Shown: piece after piece, positions 1 to 5,234 of the stretch
How the letters are laid out: each line of letters opens with the position of its first letter
How positions within the stretch are numbered: the first letter of the stretch is position 1
Origin: Thermoplasmata archaeon
GTDB taxonomy: Archaea; Thermoplasmatota; Thermoplasmata; RBG-16-68-12
Length of the DNA: 13,737 nucleotides
Assembly (NCBI GenBank): GCA_021788795.1
Contig: JAJYKG010000030.1
Span: 1-13,737 of the forward strand
Direction of reading: 5' to 3'
The notes under the pieces: generated by a model
The model's database searches: none
Seen by the model: the letters and a program-made list of their open reading frames with translations, nothing else
Told to the model about the DNA's origin: nothing
Made by a program: the position numbers and the translations under genes

Positions 1-62
1 GGCCTGCCGCGGGCGGCCCGGGGTCGCAAAGGTTCAAACCGCCGCGGGGGTTCGCCCGACGC

Positions 63-509
63 GTGCCCGAGGCACCGAGCCCGCCGTGCCCTTTCTGCAA
101 GATCGTCCGGCGCGAGCTGCCCGCGAGCGTCCTCGCGGAGGACGAGCACACGATGGCCTTCATGGACATCCGGCCCATCAACCCCGGCCACTTCCTTGTG
201 ATCCCGAAGGCCCACGCGGCCCGCCTCGCGGACCTCCCGCCCGGAGAGGGCGGCCGCGTCTTCGAGATGGCTCGCGAGCTCGTGGCGGGCCTCTACCGGA
301 GCGGCGTCACGTGCGAGGGCGTGAACCTCCACCTGGCCGACGGCGAGGTGGCGGGGCAGGAGATCTTCCACGTCCACCTGCACGTGTACCCGCGGTACGC
401 CGGCGACGGGGTCGGCCTGCGGATGGGGCCGCGGTACGGCGCCATGCCCAAGCGCGAGGAGCTGGACCGCCTGGCCGAGGCCATCCGCGCCGCGAAGGAT
501 CAATCCTGA
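63..509 (+). CDS. HIT-family nucleotide hydrolase/transferase
   Basis: This 148-residue protein is a full-length histidine-triad protein, the family that hydrolyses or transfers nucleoside monophosphates (HinT/Fhit/Ap4A type) in the cytoplasm. The triad HVHLHVYP places the histidines at residues 103, 105 and 107, and the middle one is the expected nucleophile. An upstream CPFC pair (C9, C12), H51 and H103 match the zinc-binding set of HinT-like members. GEVAGQEIFH just before the triad is also typical. The start is GTG; the frame stays open to the window edge, but the CPFC-near-N-terminus layout fits the family. There is no clear Shine-Dalgarno site, and TTCAAA about 28 bases upstream could be the TATA element of a leaderless transcript. 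The stop overlaps the convergent hemerythrin gene by 10 bases. The true substrate cannot be read from the sequence. Confidence 0.93.
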   Translation: MPEAPSPPCPFCKIVRRELPASVLAEDEHTMAFMDIRPINPGHFLVIPKAHAARLADLPPGEGGRVFEMARELVAGLYRSGVTCEGVNLHLADGEVAGQEIFHVHLHVYPRYAGDGVGLRMGPRYGAMPKREELDRLAEAIRAAKDQS

Positions 510-997
510 GCGAGGGCGGCCCGGATCGCGTCGAGCTCCGCCGCGGGGAGCGACCTCACCGCGGTGGGGAAGAGGCTCACCTTCTCCTTGCGGAAGTGGT
601 CCCAGAGGAACTGGATCGCGAAGATGCCGTGGCGGTTCAGCTCCTGGATGGCGGGCCACGGGCCCCGCGAGGCGTCTAGCCCGGCTCGAGCCTCCCTGAA
701 CTTGGCGACCTCCCGGCGGATCTCCTCGTGCTCGTAGGCGACGACGTTGACGAGGGTGCCGAATCGGCCGATCGCCGCCTCGAGGGGCGGGAGGACGATC
801 GCGTCCTCGCGGGCGAAGTGGGGCAGCAGGTCCTCCTCGAAGAAGCGGACGGCCTCGTCCAGGAGCTCGCGGTTCGCCTCGTTGGCCTCGCGGGTGTGCA
901 TCATCTCGTCGAGGACCGCCTCGAGCTCGTGGAGCTTCGCGAGGAACTCCTCGTGGTCGTCGAGGAGGGGCTGGAACGGGGAGGCGTCCTCGGCCAT
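500..997 (-). CDS. Hemerythrin-like HHE domain protein
   Basis: This 165-residue protein is all-helical in appearance and has the spaced ligands of a hemerythrin-like four-helix bundle: H15 (DDHEE), H60 and E64 (PHFARE), H90 (YEHEE), and H134 and E138 (DHFRKEKVSLFP). H123 is a further candidate. Such proteins bind a non-haem di-iron centre and act in oxygen, NO or iron handling; which applies here is not visible. No signal peptide or membrane segment is seen, so it is probably cytoplasmic. It starts 40 bases after the asnS stop on the same strand and could be read through from asnS. No convincing TATA box of its own is seen. Its end overlaps the HIT gene on the opposite strand by 10 bases. 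The family call is firm; the role is open. Confidence 0.9.
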   Translation of the reverse strand: MAEDASPFQPLLDDHEEFLAKLHELEAVLDEMMHTREANEANRELLDEAVRFFEEDLLPHFAREDAIVLPPLEAAIGRFGTLVNVVAYEHEEIRREVAKFREARAGLDASRGPWPAIQELNRHGIFAIQFLWDHFRKEKVSLFPTAVRSLPAAELDAIRAALAQD

Positions 998-1037
998 TCG
1001 ACCGACCTAAGCCGCAGGGGCGGAAAAGGGTGCGCCC

Positions 1038-2327
1038 TCACGGGGCGAAGCGCGCGGGCGTCCGCGGGAACGGCACGGCGTCGCGGATGTGGTCGAGCTT
1101 GCAGATCCACTGGATGAGCCGCTCCATCCCCATGCCGAACCCCGCGTGCTGCACGCTGCCGTAGCGGCGGGAGTCGAGGTACCAGTCGTAGGACCTGGGG
1201 TCCTCGCCCTGCTCCAGGAGGGACTTCTTGATCACCTCGAGGTCCGTCTCGCGCTCGCTGCCGCCGACGACCTCGCCGACGCCGTCGCCCGCGATCACGT
1301 CGAAGCCGAGGACCAGGTCCGGCTTCACGGGGTCCCTCGCCTTGTAGAACGCCTGGGAGACGCGTGGGTAGTGCGTCACGATGACAGGCTTCGTCTTCCC
1401 CTCCGTCAGGGCGCGCTCCTCGAGGGTCCGGAGGTCCTTGCCCCACTCGAACTCCATGCCCTTGGCGTGGAGGAGCTGGACCGCGTCGTCGTACGTGATG
1501 CGCTCGAACGGCGGCTTCACGGCCTTCAGGAACTCCGGGGTGCGGCCCATCGCGACGACGTCGTCGGGGCGCTCCTCCGCGACGACCTGGCAGGCGTGGG
1601 AGATGACGCCCTCGGCGTGCTTGAGGACCTCGTCCATGCCCACCCAGGCCTGCTCCATCTCCGCGTGCCAGTACTCCGTGAGGTGCCGCGTCGTGCGCGA
1701 CTTCTCCGCTCGGAAGGACGGCCCGATGTAGTAGATCTTCTCCATCGCGAGGACGAGCGCCTCGGCGTAGAGCTGCCACGACTGCGTGAGGTAGGCCTTC
1801 TTGCCGAAGTAGTCGAGCTCGAAGAGCGTCGAGCCGCCCTCGGACCCCGCGGGGGTGATCATGGGCGGCGAGACCTCCCAGAACCCCTGGTCCCGGAAGT
1901 ACCCGTGGACCGCGTGGAACGTCGCGTCGCGGATGCGGAACATCGTCGTCAACTTCTGGGAGCGGACCCAGAGATGGCGCACGTCGAGGAGGAACTCCTC
2001 GCCCGGGTCCTCCTGGAGGGGGTACTTCTCGGCGAAGTGGACCACGTGGACGTCGGTCGCGCGGACCTCGAAGCCGCCGGGGGCGCGCTTGTCCGCGACC
2101 ACGGTGCCCTTGACGATGACCGAGGACTCGATCAGGGCCTTCTCCACCGCGGCGAATGCCTCCGGCGGGACGGCGTCCTTGGCCACCGTGACCTGCAGGA
2201 TGCCCGTGGCGTCGCGGAGGACAACGAAGGCCTTCCCTCCCATCGTGCGCGTGCGGTAGATCCAGCCTTTCAGCTCGACGGGCTTCCCCGTCCGCTTGCC
2301 GTGCAGGAGGTCCGCGATCGCGACCAT
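1038..2327 (-). CDS. asnS: Asparaginyl-tRNA synthetase
   Basis: Class IIb aminoacyl-tRNA synthetase of 429 residues that charges tRNA-Asn with asparagine using ATP. The N-terminal OB-fold anticodon-binding domain spans about residues 15-110 (ELKGWIYRTRTMGGKAFVVL). The catalytic core holds motif 1 (about 129-155, ending in VSPP), motif 2 (FRAEKSRTTRHLTEYWHAEM, 205-224) and motif 3 (GFGMGMERLIQW, 396-407). The ending LDHIRDAVPFPRTP and the TEYWHAEME stretch mark AsnRS rather than AspRS, which usually has HLNE and LFPRD. The frame is open upstream to 2399, but the ATG at 2327 gives the family's usual N-terminus. An A/T element about 28 bases upstream would make the mRNA leaderless. Its presence implies direct Asn-tRNA charging, so the indirect transamidation route is not obligatory for Asn here. 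Confidence 0.95.
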   Translation of the reverse strand: MVAIADLLHGKRTGKPVELKGWIYRTRTMGGKAFVVLRDATGILQVTVAKDAVPPEAFAAVEKALIESSVIVKGTVVADKRAPGGFEVRATDVHVVHFAEKYPLQEDPGEEFLLDVRHLWVRSQKLTTMFRIRDATFHAVHGYFRDQGFWEVSPPMITPAGSEGGSTLFELDYFGKKAYLTQSWQLYAEALVLAMEKIYYIGPSFRAEKSRTTRHLTEYWHAEMEQAWVGMDEVLKHAEGVISHACQVVAEERPDDVVAMGRTPEFLKAVKPPFERITYDDAVQLLHAKGMEFEWGKDLRTLEERALTEGKTKPVIVTHYPRVSQAFYKARDPVKPDLVLGFDVIAGDGVGEVVGGSERETDLEVIKKSLLEQGEDPRSYDWYLDSRRYGSVQHAGFGMGMERLIQWICKLDHIRDAVPFPRTPARFAP

Positions 2328-2349
2328 GGCCGGAGGCCATTCCGGTGGC

Positions 2350-2362
2350 TCTAGATTACCCT
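2350..2362 (-). promoter_or_regulatory. Putative asnS promoter (TATA-like)
   Basis: On the minus strand this reads GGTAATCTAG directly after a purine-rich CGAAAG stretch that could serve as a BRE. The A/T core is centred about 28 bases before the asnS ATG. That is the usual archaeal TATA-to-start distance, so transcription would begin at or beside the start codon. No Shine-Dalgarno site lies in between. Assigned by position and composition only. Confidence 0.4.
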
Positions 2363-2413
2363 TTCGCGGGCGGCATGCCCCGGCGGCACATGTGCGCACC
2401 CCGCCCCGTGGGA

Positions 2414-2419
2414 CTTAAG
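2414..2419 (+). promoter_or_regulatory. Putative promoter of the ABM-like gene
   Basis: CTTAAG is an A/T-centred hexamer in otherwise very GC-rich sequence, centred about 50 bases before the ATG at 2466. Initiation about 25 bases downstream would leave a leader of roughly 20-25 bases, enough to hold the strong Shine-Dalgarno site at 2454. The same hexamer occurs upstream of pdaD and of the PrsW-like gene. Confidence 0.35.
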
Positions 2420-2453
2420 CCGACCCCGTCGATTCCCGAGACCGGGTGGAAAC

Positions 2454-2462
2454 GGAGGAGGG
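2454..2462 (+). promoter_or_regulatory. Strong Shine-Dalgarno site
   Basis: GGAGGAGGG ends three bases before the ATG at 2466, and its first GGAGG sits seven bases from the start codon. It fixes the start of the ABM-like gene. It is one of only two strong ribosome-binding sites in the window. Confidence 0.7.
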
Positions 2463-2465
2463 AAG

Positions 2466-2801
2466 ATGATCATCGCGCAGTGGACATACGAGGTCCCCGA
2501 GGGCAAGCGCGAAGGGCTTCTGAGGTTCATGAACGGGGAGATGCGAGGGATCTACCGGGCGCACGGATGCCTGCGGCACGAAGTGCTCCTGCCCGTCGCG
2601 GCGGGCAAGAGGTACTCCTCCTTCCACGACGACCTCAGGCCCACGGTGGGGGAACACCTCGGCTTCGCGGACCAGCGTGCCTTCGAGACCTTCCTCGAGA
2701 CCATGGACGCCGACCCGGCCGCGAGCTCCGCCACCGCGCGCTACGAGGCGGAGTTCGGGGTGTACAACTGCGCCTTCACCCTGCTCACTCTGGACGCCTG
2801 A
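2466..2801 (+). CDS. Small ABM-like (dimeric alpha/beta barrel) protein
   Basis: This protein of 111 residues is set firmly at its start by a strong Shine-Dalgarno site. The pattern fits the dimeric alpha/beta-barrel (ABM) fold: a first strand MIIAQWTYEV, a long helix GKREGLLRFMNGEMRGIYRA, a second strand with GCLRHEVLLPV, then FADQRAFETFLETMD, where a strand-helix pair is expected. Known ABM-fold proteins include quinol monooxygenases, haem-degrading enzymes and stress proteins with no known reaction. No diagnostic catalytic residue stands out, so no reaction is assigned. There is no signal peptide or membrane helix. The GNAT gene starts 78 bases downstream with no visible promoter between, so the two may be co-transcribed. 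The fold call is moderate; it may simply be an uncharacterised small protein. Confidence 0.68.
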   Translation: MIIAQWTYEVPEGKREGLLRFMNGEMRGIYRAHGCLRHEVLLPVAAGKRYSSFHDDLRPTVGEHLGFADQRAFETFLETMDADPAASSATARYEAEFGVYNCAFTLLTLDA

Positions 2802-2879
2802 CGGCGCCACGTCCGCCGCCTCGGAACCCACGATGCGGGGGGAAAAGGACATGAACCATGCCCGCGGTGGGCCGCTGCC

Positions 2880-3347
2880 TTGCTGCGACGCGCAACACCC
2901 GCGGACCTCGAGGCGATCTACCGCATCGAGATCGCGTGCTTCAAGGAGAGACGTTTCCGACGCGACCACGTGGACTGGATCCTCCGCAACGAGCGGGCCG
3001 TGACCCTCGTCGAGGACGACGGACAGGGAGTTGCGGGGGCCATCATGCTCCTGATGGAGGGGCAGGTCTGCCGCGTCCTCTCCGTGGCGACAATGCCCGA
3101 GCATCGCCGAAAACACCTGGGCACCGAGATGATGAAAGCGGCCGAGGACGAGGCACGCCGTCGGGGGTGCGCCCAGGTGCGGCTCGAGGTCAGCACTCGC
3201 AACTACGGTGCCATCGAATTCTACCGGGGACTGGGCTACAAGACCGACGGCGTGCTGTACGGCTACTACTCGTGGGGCGAGGACGCGTACAGCATGCTCC
3301 GCTCCGTGACGCCCGCGGAAGGGAGTCCGAGCGGACCCCATCGATGA
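2880..3347 (+). CDS. GNAT N-acetyltransferase, RimI/Ard1-like
   Basis: This 155-residue single-domain GNAT enzyme transfers acetyl from acetyl-CoA, most likely to protein N-termini as archaeal RimI/Ard1 homologues do. The N-terminus LRRATPADLEAIYRIE is typical. The acetyl-CoA loop follows VATMPEHRR but reads RRKHLG, with His where the family usually has Gly (R-x-x-G-x-G). The C-terminal part, with RLEVSTRNYGAIEFYRGLGY then YYSWGEDAYSMLR, is characteristic of the RimI group. The start is a TTG, preceded eight bases away by GGTGGG. ATG codons at 2851 and 2858 lie in other frames. In-frame codons upstream are open but contain no ATG or GTG nearby. It probably shares a transcript with the ABM-like gene. 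The family is firm; the substrate is inferred. Confidence 0.88.
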   Translation: MLRRATPADLEAIYRIEIACFKERRFRRDHVDWILRNERAVTLVEDDGQGVAGAIMLLMEGQVCRVLSVATMPEHRRKHLGTEMMKAAEDEARRRGCAQVRLEVSTRNYGAIEFYRGLGYKTDGVLYGYYSWGEDAYSMLRSVTPAEGSPSGPHR

Positions 3348-3348
3348 G

Positions 3349-3380
3349 AAAATAAATAAACGATACAGAATAGAAATAGA
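3349..3380. other. AT-rich island upstream of pdaD
   Basis: Only six of these 32 bases are G or C, in a window that is otherwise very GC-rich. The plus strand is strongly A-rich, starting with AAAATAAATAAA and ending in AGAATAGAAATAGA. It lies directly after the GNAT stop and about 40 bases before the CTTAAG element of pdaD. The A-rich polarity argues against an oligo-T terminator for the rightward GNAT gene. An upstream promoter or regulator-binding region for pdaD is possible, and AAATAAATAAA could itself act as a TATA box. Confidence 0.4.
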
Positions 3381-3420
3381 GCGGGCACGGGCGAGAGGAT
3401 CCGAGCCCTCCCTGCAAACG

Positions 3421-3426
3421 CTTAAG
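3421..3426 (+). promoter_or_regulatory. Putative pdaD promoter (CTTAAG)
   Basis: The hexamer is centred about 38 bases before the ATG at 3462, leaving a short leader of about 12 bases if initiation is some 25 bases downstream. It is too close to the in-frame GTG at 3441 (about 18 bases) for that codon to be transcribed normally, which supports the ATG as the start. Confidence 0.35.
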
Positions 3427-3461
3427 CCCAGGGGGACGTTGTGCGGCGGCCGCAGACCACC

Positions 3462-3929
3462 ATGTTGCCCGTACCGACCAAGTTCTTCGTCACCTCCGGG
3501 AAAGCGGTGTCCAAGGTCTCCGACCTGAACGCCTTCGACGAGGCCCTCCAGAACGCGGGCCTGTCGGAACAGAACCTCGTCTCCGTCTCCTCCGTGCTGC
3601 CCGTGGGGCTCCCCCAGCCCCGCCAGAAGGACCTGCCCATGGGCGCGATCACGTTCTGCGTGCTCGCGCAGCAGCGGGGCGGCGAGGGCGAGACGATCTC
3701 CGCCGGCATCGCCTACGGCTTCCGCGACGACGACCGCGGCGGCTACGTCGCCGAGGGGCACATGCACGGCACGAAGAAGTCGCTCCAGGAGGTCCTGGAG
3801 TGGAAGATGGGGGAGATGGCGAAGCTCCGCGGCATCAAGTTCCGCCGGCTCGAGTACAAGATCGAGGAGCTCAACATCCCCATGGACCACTACGGCGCCT
3901 GCCTCGCCGCGGTCGTCTTCATGACCTGA
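3462..3929 (+). CDS. pdaD: Pyruvoyl-dependent arginine decarboxylase
   Basis: This enzyme converts arginine to agmatine, feeding polyamine synthesis and, in archaea, agmatidine modification of tRNA-Ile2. From the ATG it is 155 residues, close to archaeal PdaD length. The self-cleavage site is the serine pair in LVSVSSVLP (S43-S44); cleavage there makes the beta chain and an alpha chain starting with a pyruvoyl group. The later GAITFCVLAQ and GGYVAEGHMHG segments fit the active-site half, with E98 a candidate for the catalytic glutamate. The ending LNIPMDHYGACLAAVVF is also typical. An upstream in-frame GTG (3441) adds seven residues not expected in the family and sits too near the putative TATA box. 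The next gene starts four bases after the stop, so the two probably share a transcript. Confidence 0.95.
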   Translation: MLPVPTKFFVTSGKAVSKVSDLNAFDEALQNAGLSEQNLVSVSSVLPVGLPQPRQKDLPMGAITFCVLAQQRGGEGETISAGIAYGFRDDDRGGYVAEGHMHGTKKSLQEVLEWKMGEMAKLRGIKFRRLEYKIEELNIPMDHYGACLAAVVFMT

Positions 3930-3933
3930 GCCC

Positions 3934-4410
3934 ATGTACGGCGTCGTCGTCTGCCCGCGGTGCCACAAGGCGAAAGGCGTCGACCTGAGGCAGAAGACGA
4001 CGGCCTGCCCGTGCGGCTTCGAGATCCGCGTCACCCCGGCGAGGGTGAAGGCCCGCGCGGCCACGCCGCGGGAGCTCGCGCCCCTCGTGGGCCAGGTGAA
4101 CGCCGAGCTCGCGGGCGGTACCCGGACGGTCCAGCAGGCCCTCGCGCCGCCCAAGCGCCCGAGGCCGCGGGAGGTCCATGCGCGCGTCATCGCGGCGGTG
4201 CCCAAGGCGGGCGACCGGACGACGCGGATCCGCGCCGCGGCGGCGGAGCTCACGAGCGAACTCGAGGTCTTCACCCGGGACGACTGGGCGCGGGTCCTCG
4301 AGGGACTCGGCATCCCGGACGCCGAGGCGGCCCTGGACGCCCTCCTCCGCGCGAACGCGGTGTTCGAGCCCAAGGAAGGGTTCTACCGGTCCGTGGACCT
4401 CAGACCCTAG
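3934..4410 (+). CDS. DUF1922-like zinc ribbon with C-terminal helical domain
   Basis: This 158-residue protein has an N-terminal zinc ribbon, MYGVVVCPRCH then ACPCGFE, with ligands C7, C10, C25 and C27. It resembles DUF1922-type archaeal proteins, small zinc proteins of unknown function. A linker rich in Ala, Arg and Pro follows. The C-terminal 80 residues (REVHARVIAAV, then DDWARVLEGLGIPDAEAALD, then a hairpin NAVFEPKEGFYRSV) look like a winged-helix fold. The combination suggests nucleic-acid binding, but this is inferred. It lies four bases after pdaD with no Shine-Dalgarno site, so it is probably translated from the pdaD transcript and could be a regulator or partner of agmatine use; equally it may be unrelated. 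Its stop overlaps the convergent PrsW-like gene by 11 bases. Confidence 0.82.
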   Translation: MYGVVVCPRCHKAKGVDLRQKTTACPCGFEIRVTPARVKARAATPRELAPLVGQVNAELAGGTRTVQQALAPPKRPRPREVHARVIAAVPKAGDRTTRIRAAAAELTSELEVFTRDDWARVLEGLGIPDAEAALDALLRANAVFEPKEGFYRSVDLRP

Positions 4411-5134
4411 CCTTGCGCGCCCTCCGCTTCTCCCGCCGCATCGCCTGGCGGATGTCGTCCGGGAGCGTCCCGGGCAGGAGGACCGTGTAGACGTAGTGGT
4501 ACAGGATCCCGGCGAAGGCGAGGGACGTGACCACCGCGATGAGCTCCCACGGCTCGCCGGTCCCCGGGACGATAAACGCGAGGAGCATAAGGGTGTGGGC
4601 GAGCCGAACGAGGACCGCCTTCACGAAAGGCCAGATCGTCTCGCCGCGGGACGCCCCGAACCCGATGATAGCCCCCGTGTCGGCCTGGATGAGGTTCAGG
4701 CTCAGCGAGTACAGGGAGAAGAGGACGAGGTTCTCCGGCGTATAGAAGTCCGCAGCGCCCCCCGAGAGGTAGCGCAGGACCGTGGCCACCCCCAGCATGG
4801 CCGCGGTGCCGACGCCGACGGCGATGCCGTAGAACGTCGTGTCGAACCGCCCGCGGTACCGCTTGCGGTTCAGCCAGACCATCTTGAACGACTCCTCGAA
4901 CATGAGGGAGGCCGCGAGCACGAAGATGATGCTCGCGACGTTGACCTCGATGAAGGCCGCGATGGCGCCGAACATCATGCCCACCGCGAAGCCGCCGAAA
5001 AGGCGGCGGTCGTCGAAGAGGCGGTACTGGGTGAACGGGACGTCGTAGCGCCGCATGGACCAGTACAGGATCCCCAGCGCGGGCGCCAGCCCGATGATCA
5101 GGGCGACGCTGAAGTCGAACTGGGCGGAGTACAT
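4400..5134 (-). CDS. PrsW-like multi-pass membrane protein
   Basis: The 244-residue protein has about seven hydrophobic segments: roughly residues 8-25, 45-63, 66-79, 100-120, 134-150, 167-190 and 198-220. A basic cytoplasmic tail follows (RREKRRARKARV). EESFK at 80-84 on the end of a membrane helix is the EExxK motif of PrsW proteases, which belong to the wider CPBP intramembrane protease group. The second motif (FxxxE) is not seen: FYGIAVGVGTAAM has no acidic residue. H180 is present but is not followed by Asp or Asn four residues later, as the third motif requires. It may therefore be a non-catalytic relative or a divergent subfamily. CTTAAG about 31 bases upstream suggests its own leaderless promoter, diverging from the TPR gene. 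PrsW homology is likely; activity is doubtful. Confidence 0.74.
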   Translation of the reverse strand: MYSAQFDFSVALIIGLAPALGILYWSMRRYDVPFTQYRLFDDRRLFGGFAVGMMFGAIAAFIEVNVASIIFVLAASLMFEESFKMVWLNRKRYRGRFDTTFYGIAVGVGTAAMLGVATVLRYLSGGAADFYTPENLVLFSLYSLSLNLIQADTGAIIGFGASRGETIWPFVKAVLVRLAHTLMLLAFIVPGTGEPWELIAVVTSLAFAGILYHYVYTVLLPGTLPDDIRQAMRREKRRARKARV

Positions 5135-5162
5135 CGGACGGCCGAAGAAGCGGCCCGCGCTA

Positions 5163-5168
5163 CTTAAG
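5163..5168 (-). promoter_or_regulatory. Putative promoter of the PrsW-like gene
   Basis: CTTAAG is centred about 31 bases before the minus-strand ATG at 5134, which would give a leaderless or nearly leaderless mRNA. The hexamer is its own reverse complement. On the plus strand it is about 70 bases from the TPR gene start, too far to be that gene's main TATA element. Confidence 0.4.
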
Positions 5169-5214
5169 CGGTCCGCCCTCGAGGGTTATCGCGCCTGACA
5201 ACGAGGGGCGCGGC

Positions 5215-5219
5215 TTTAT
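5215..5219 (+). promoter_or_regulatory. Putative promoter of the zinc-ribbon/TPR gene
   Basis: TTTAT is the only A/T run close to this gene. It lies 18 bases from the ATG at 5235 but 30 bases from the in-frame ATG at 5247. The second spacing matches the other putative leaderless genes here, so it hints at 5247 as the true start. No Shine-Dalgarno site favours either. Confidence 0.33.
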
Positions 5220-5234
5220 GGCCCTGGGGCCGGC

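Noticed and set aside
28..62. GGTTCAAACC and GGGGGTTCGCCC, which resemble the T-arm of a tRNA
   Set aside because: The flanking five-base arms do not pair (AAAGG with CGCCG, GGGGG with GACGC), and no acceptor or anticodon arm can be fitted in the visible bases.
1021..1030. T-rich stretch after asnS on the minus strand as a terminator
   Set aside because: On the minus strand it is only four T residues in a row, too short to call. It could equally be a weak promoter element for the hemerythrin gene.
2435..2446. CCCGAGACCGGG hairpin before the ABM-like gene as a terminator or riboswitch
   Set aside because: The stem is only four base pairs and there is no following T-tract or larger structure. 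It is expected by chance at this GC content.
2851..2860. ATG codons at 2851 and 2858 as the start of the GNAT gene
   Set aside because: Both lie in other reading frames than the GNAT domain; joining them would need a frameshift, while the TTG at 2880 gives the normal family N-terminus.
3441..3461. GTG at 3441 as the pdaD start
   Set aside because: It adds seven residues not expected in the family, and lies only about 18 bases from the TATA-like element, so it is probably at or upstream of the transcription start.
2415..4373. A long open frame on the minus strand across the ABM, GNAT, pdaD and zinc-ribbon genes
   Set aside because: It runs antisense to four well-supported genes and has no recognisable domain. 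Long antisense frames are expected at this GC content. The same applies to the long frames opposite asnS, the TPR gene, M20 and lhr.
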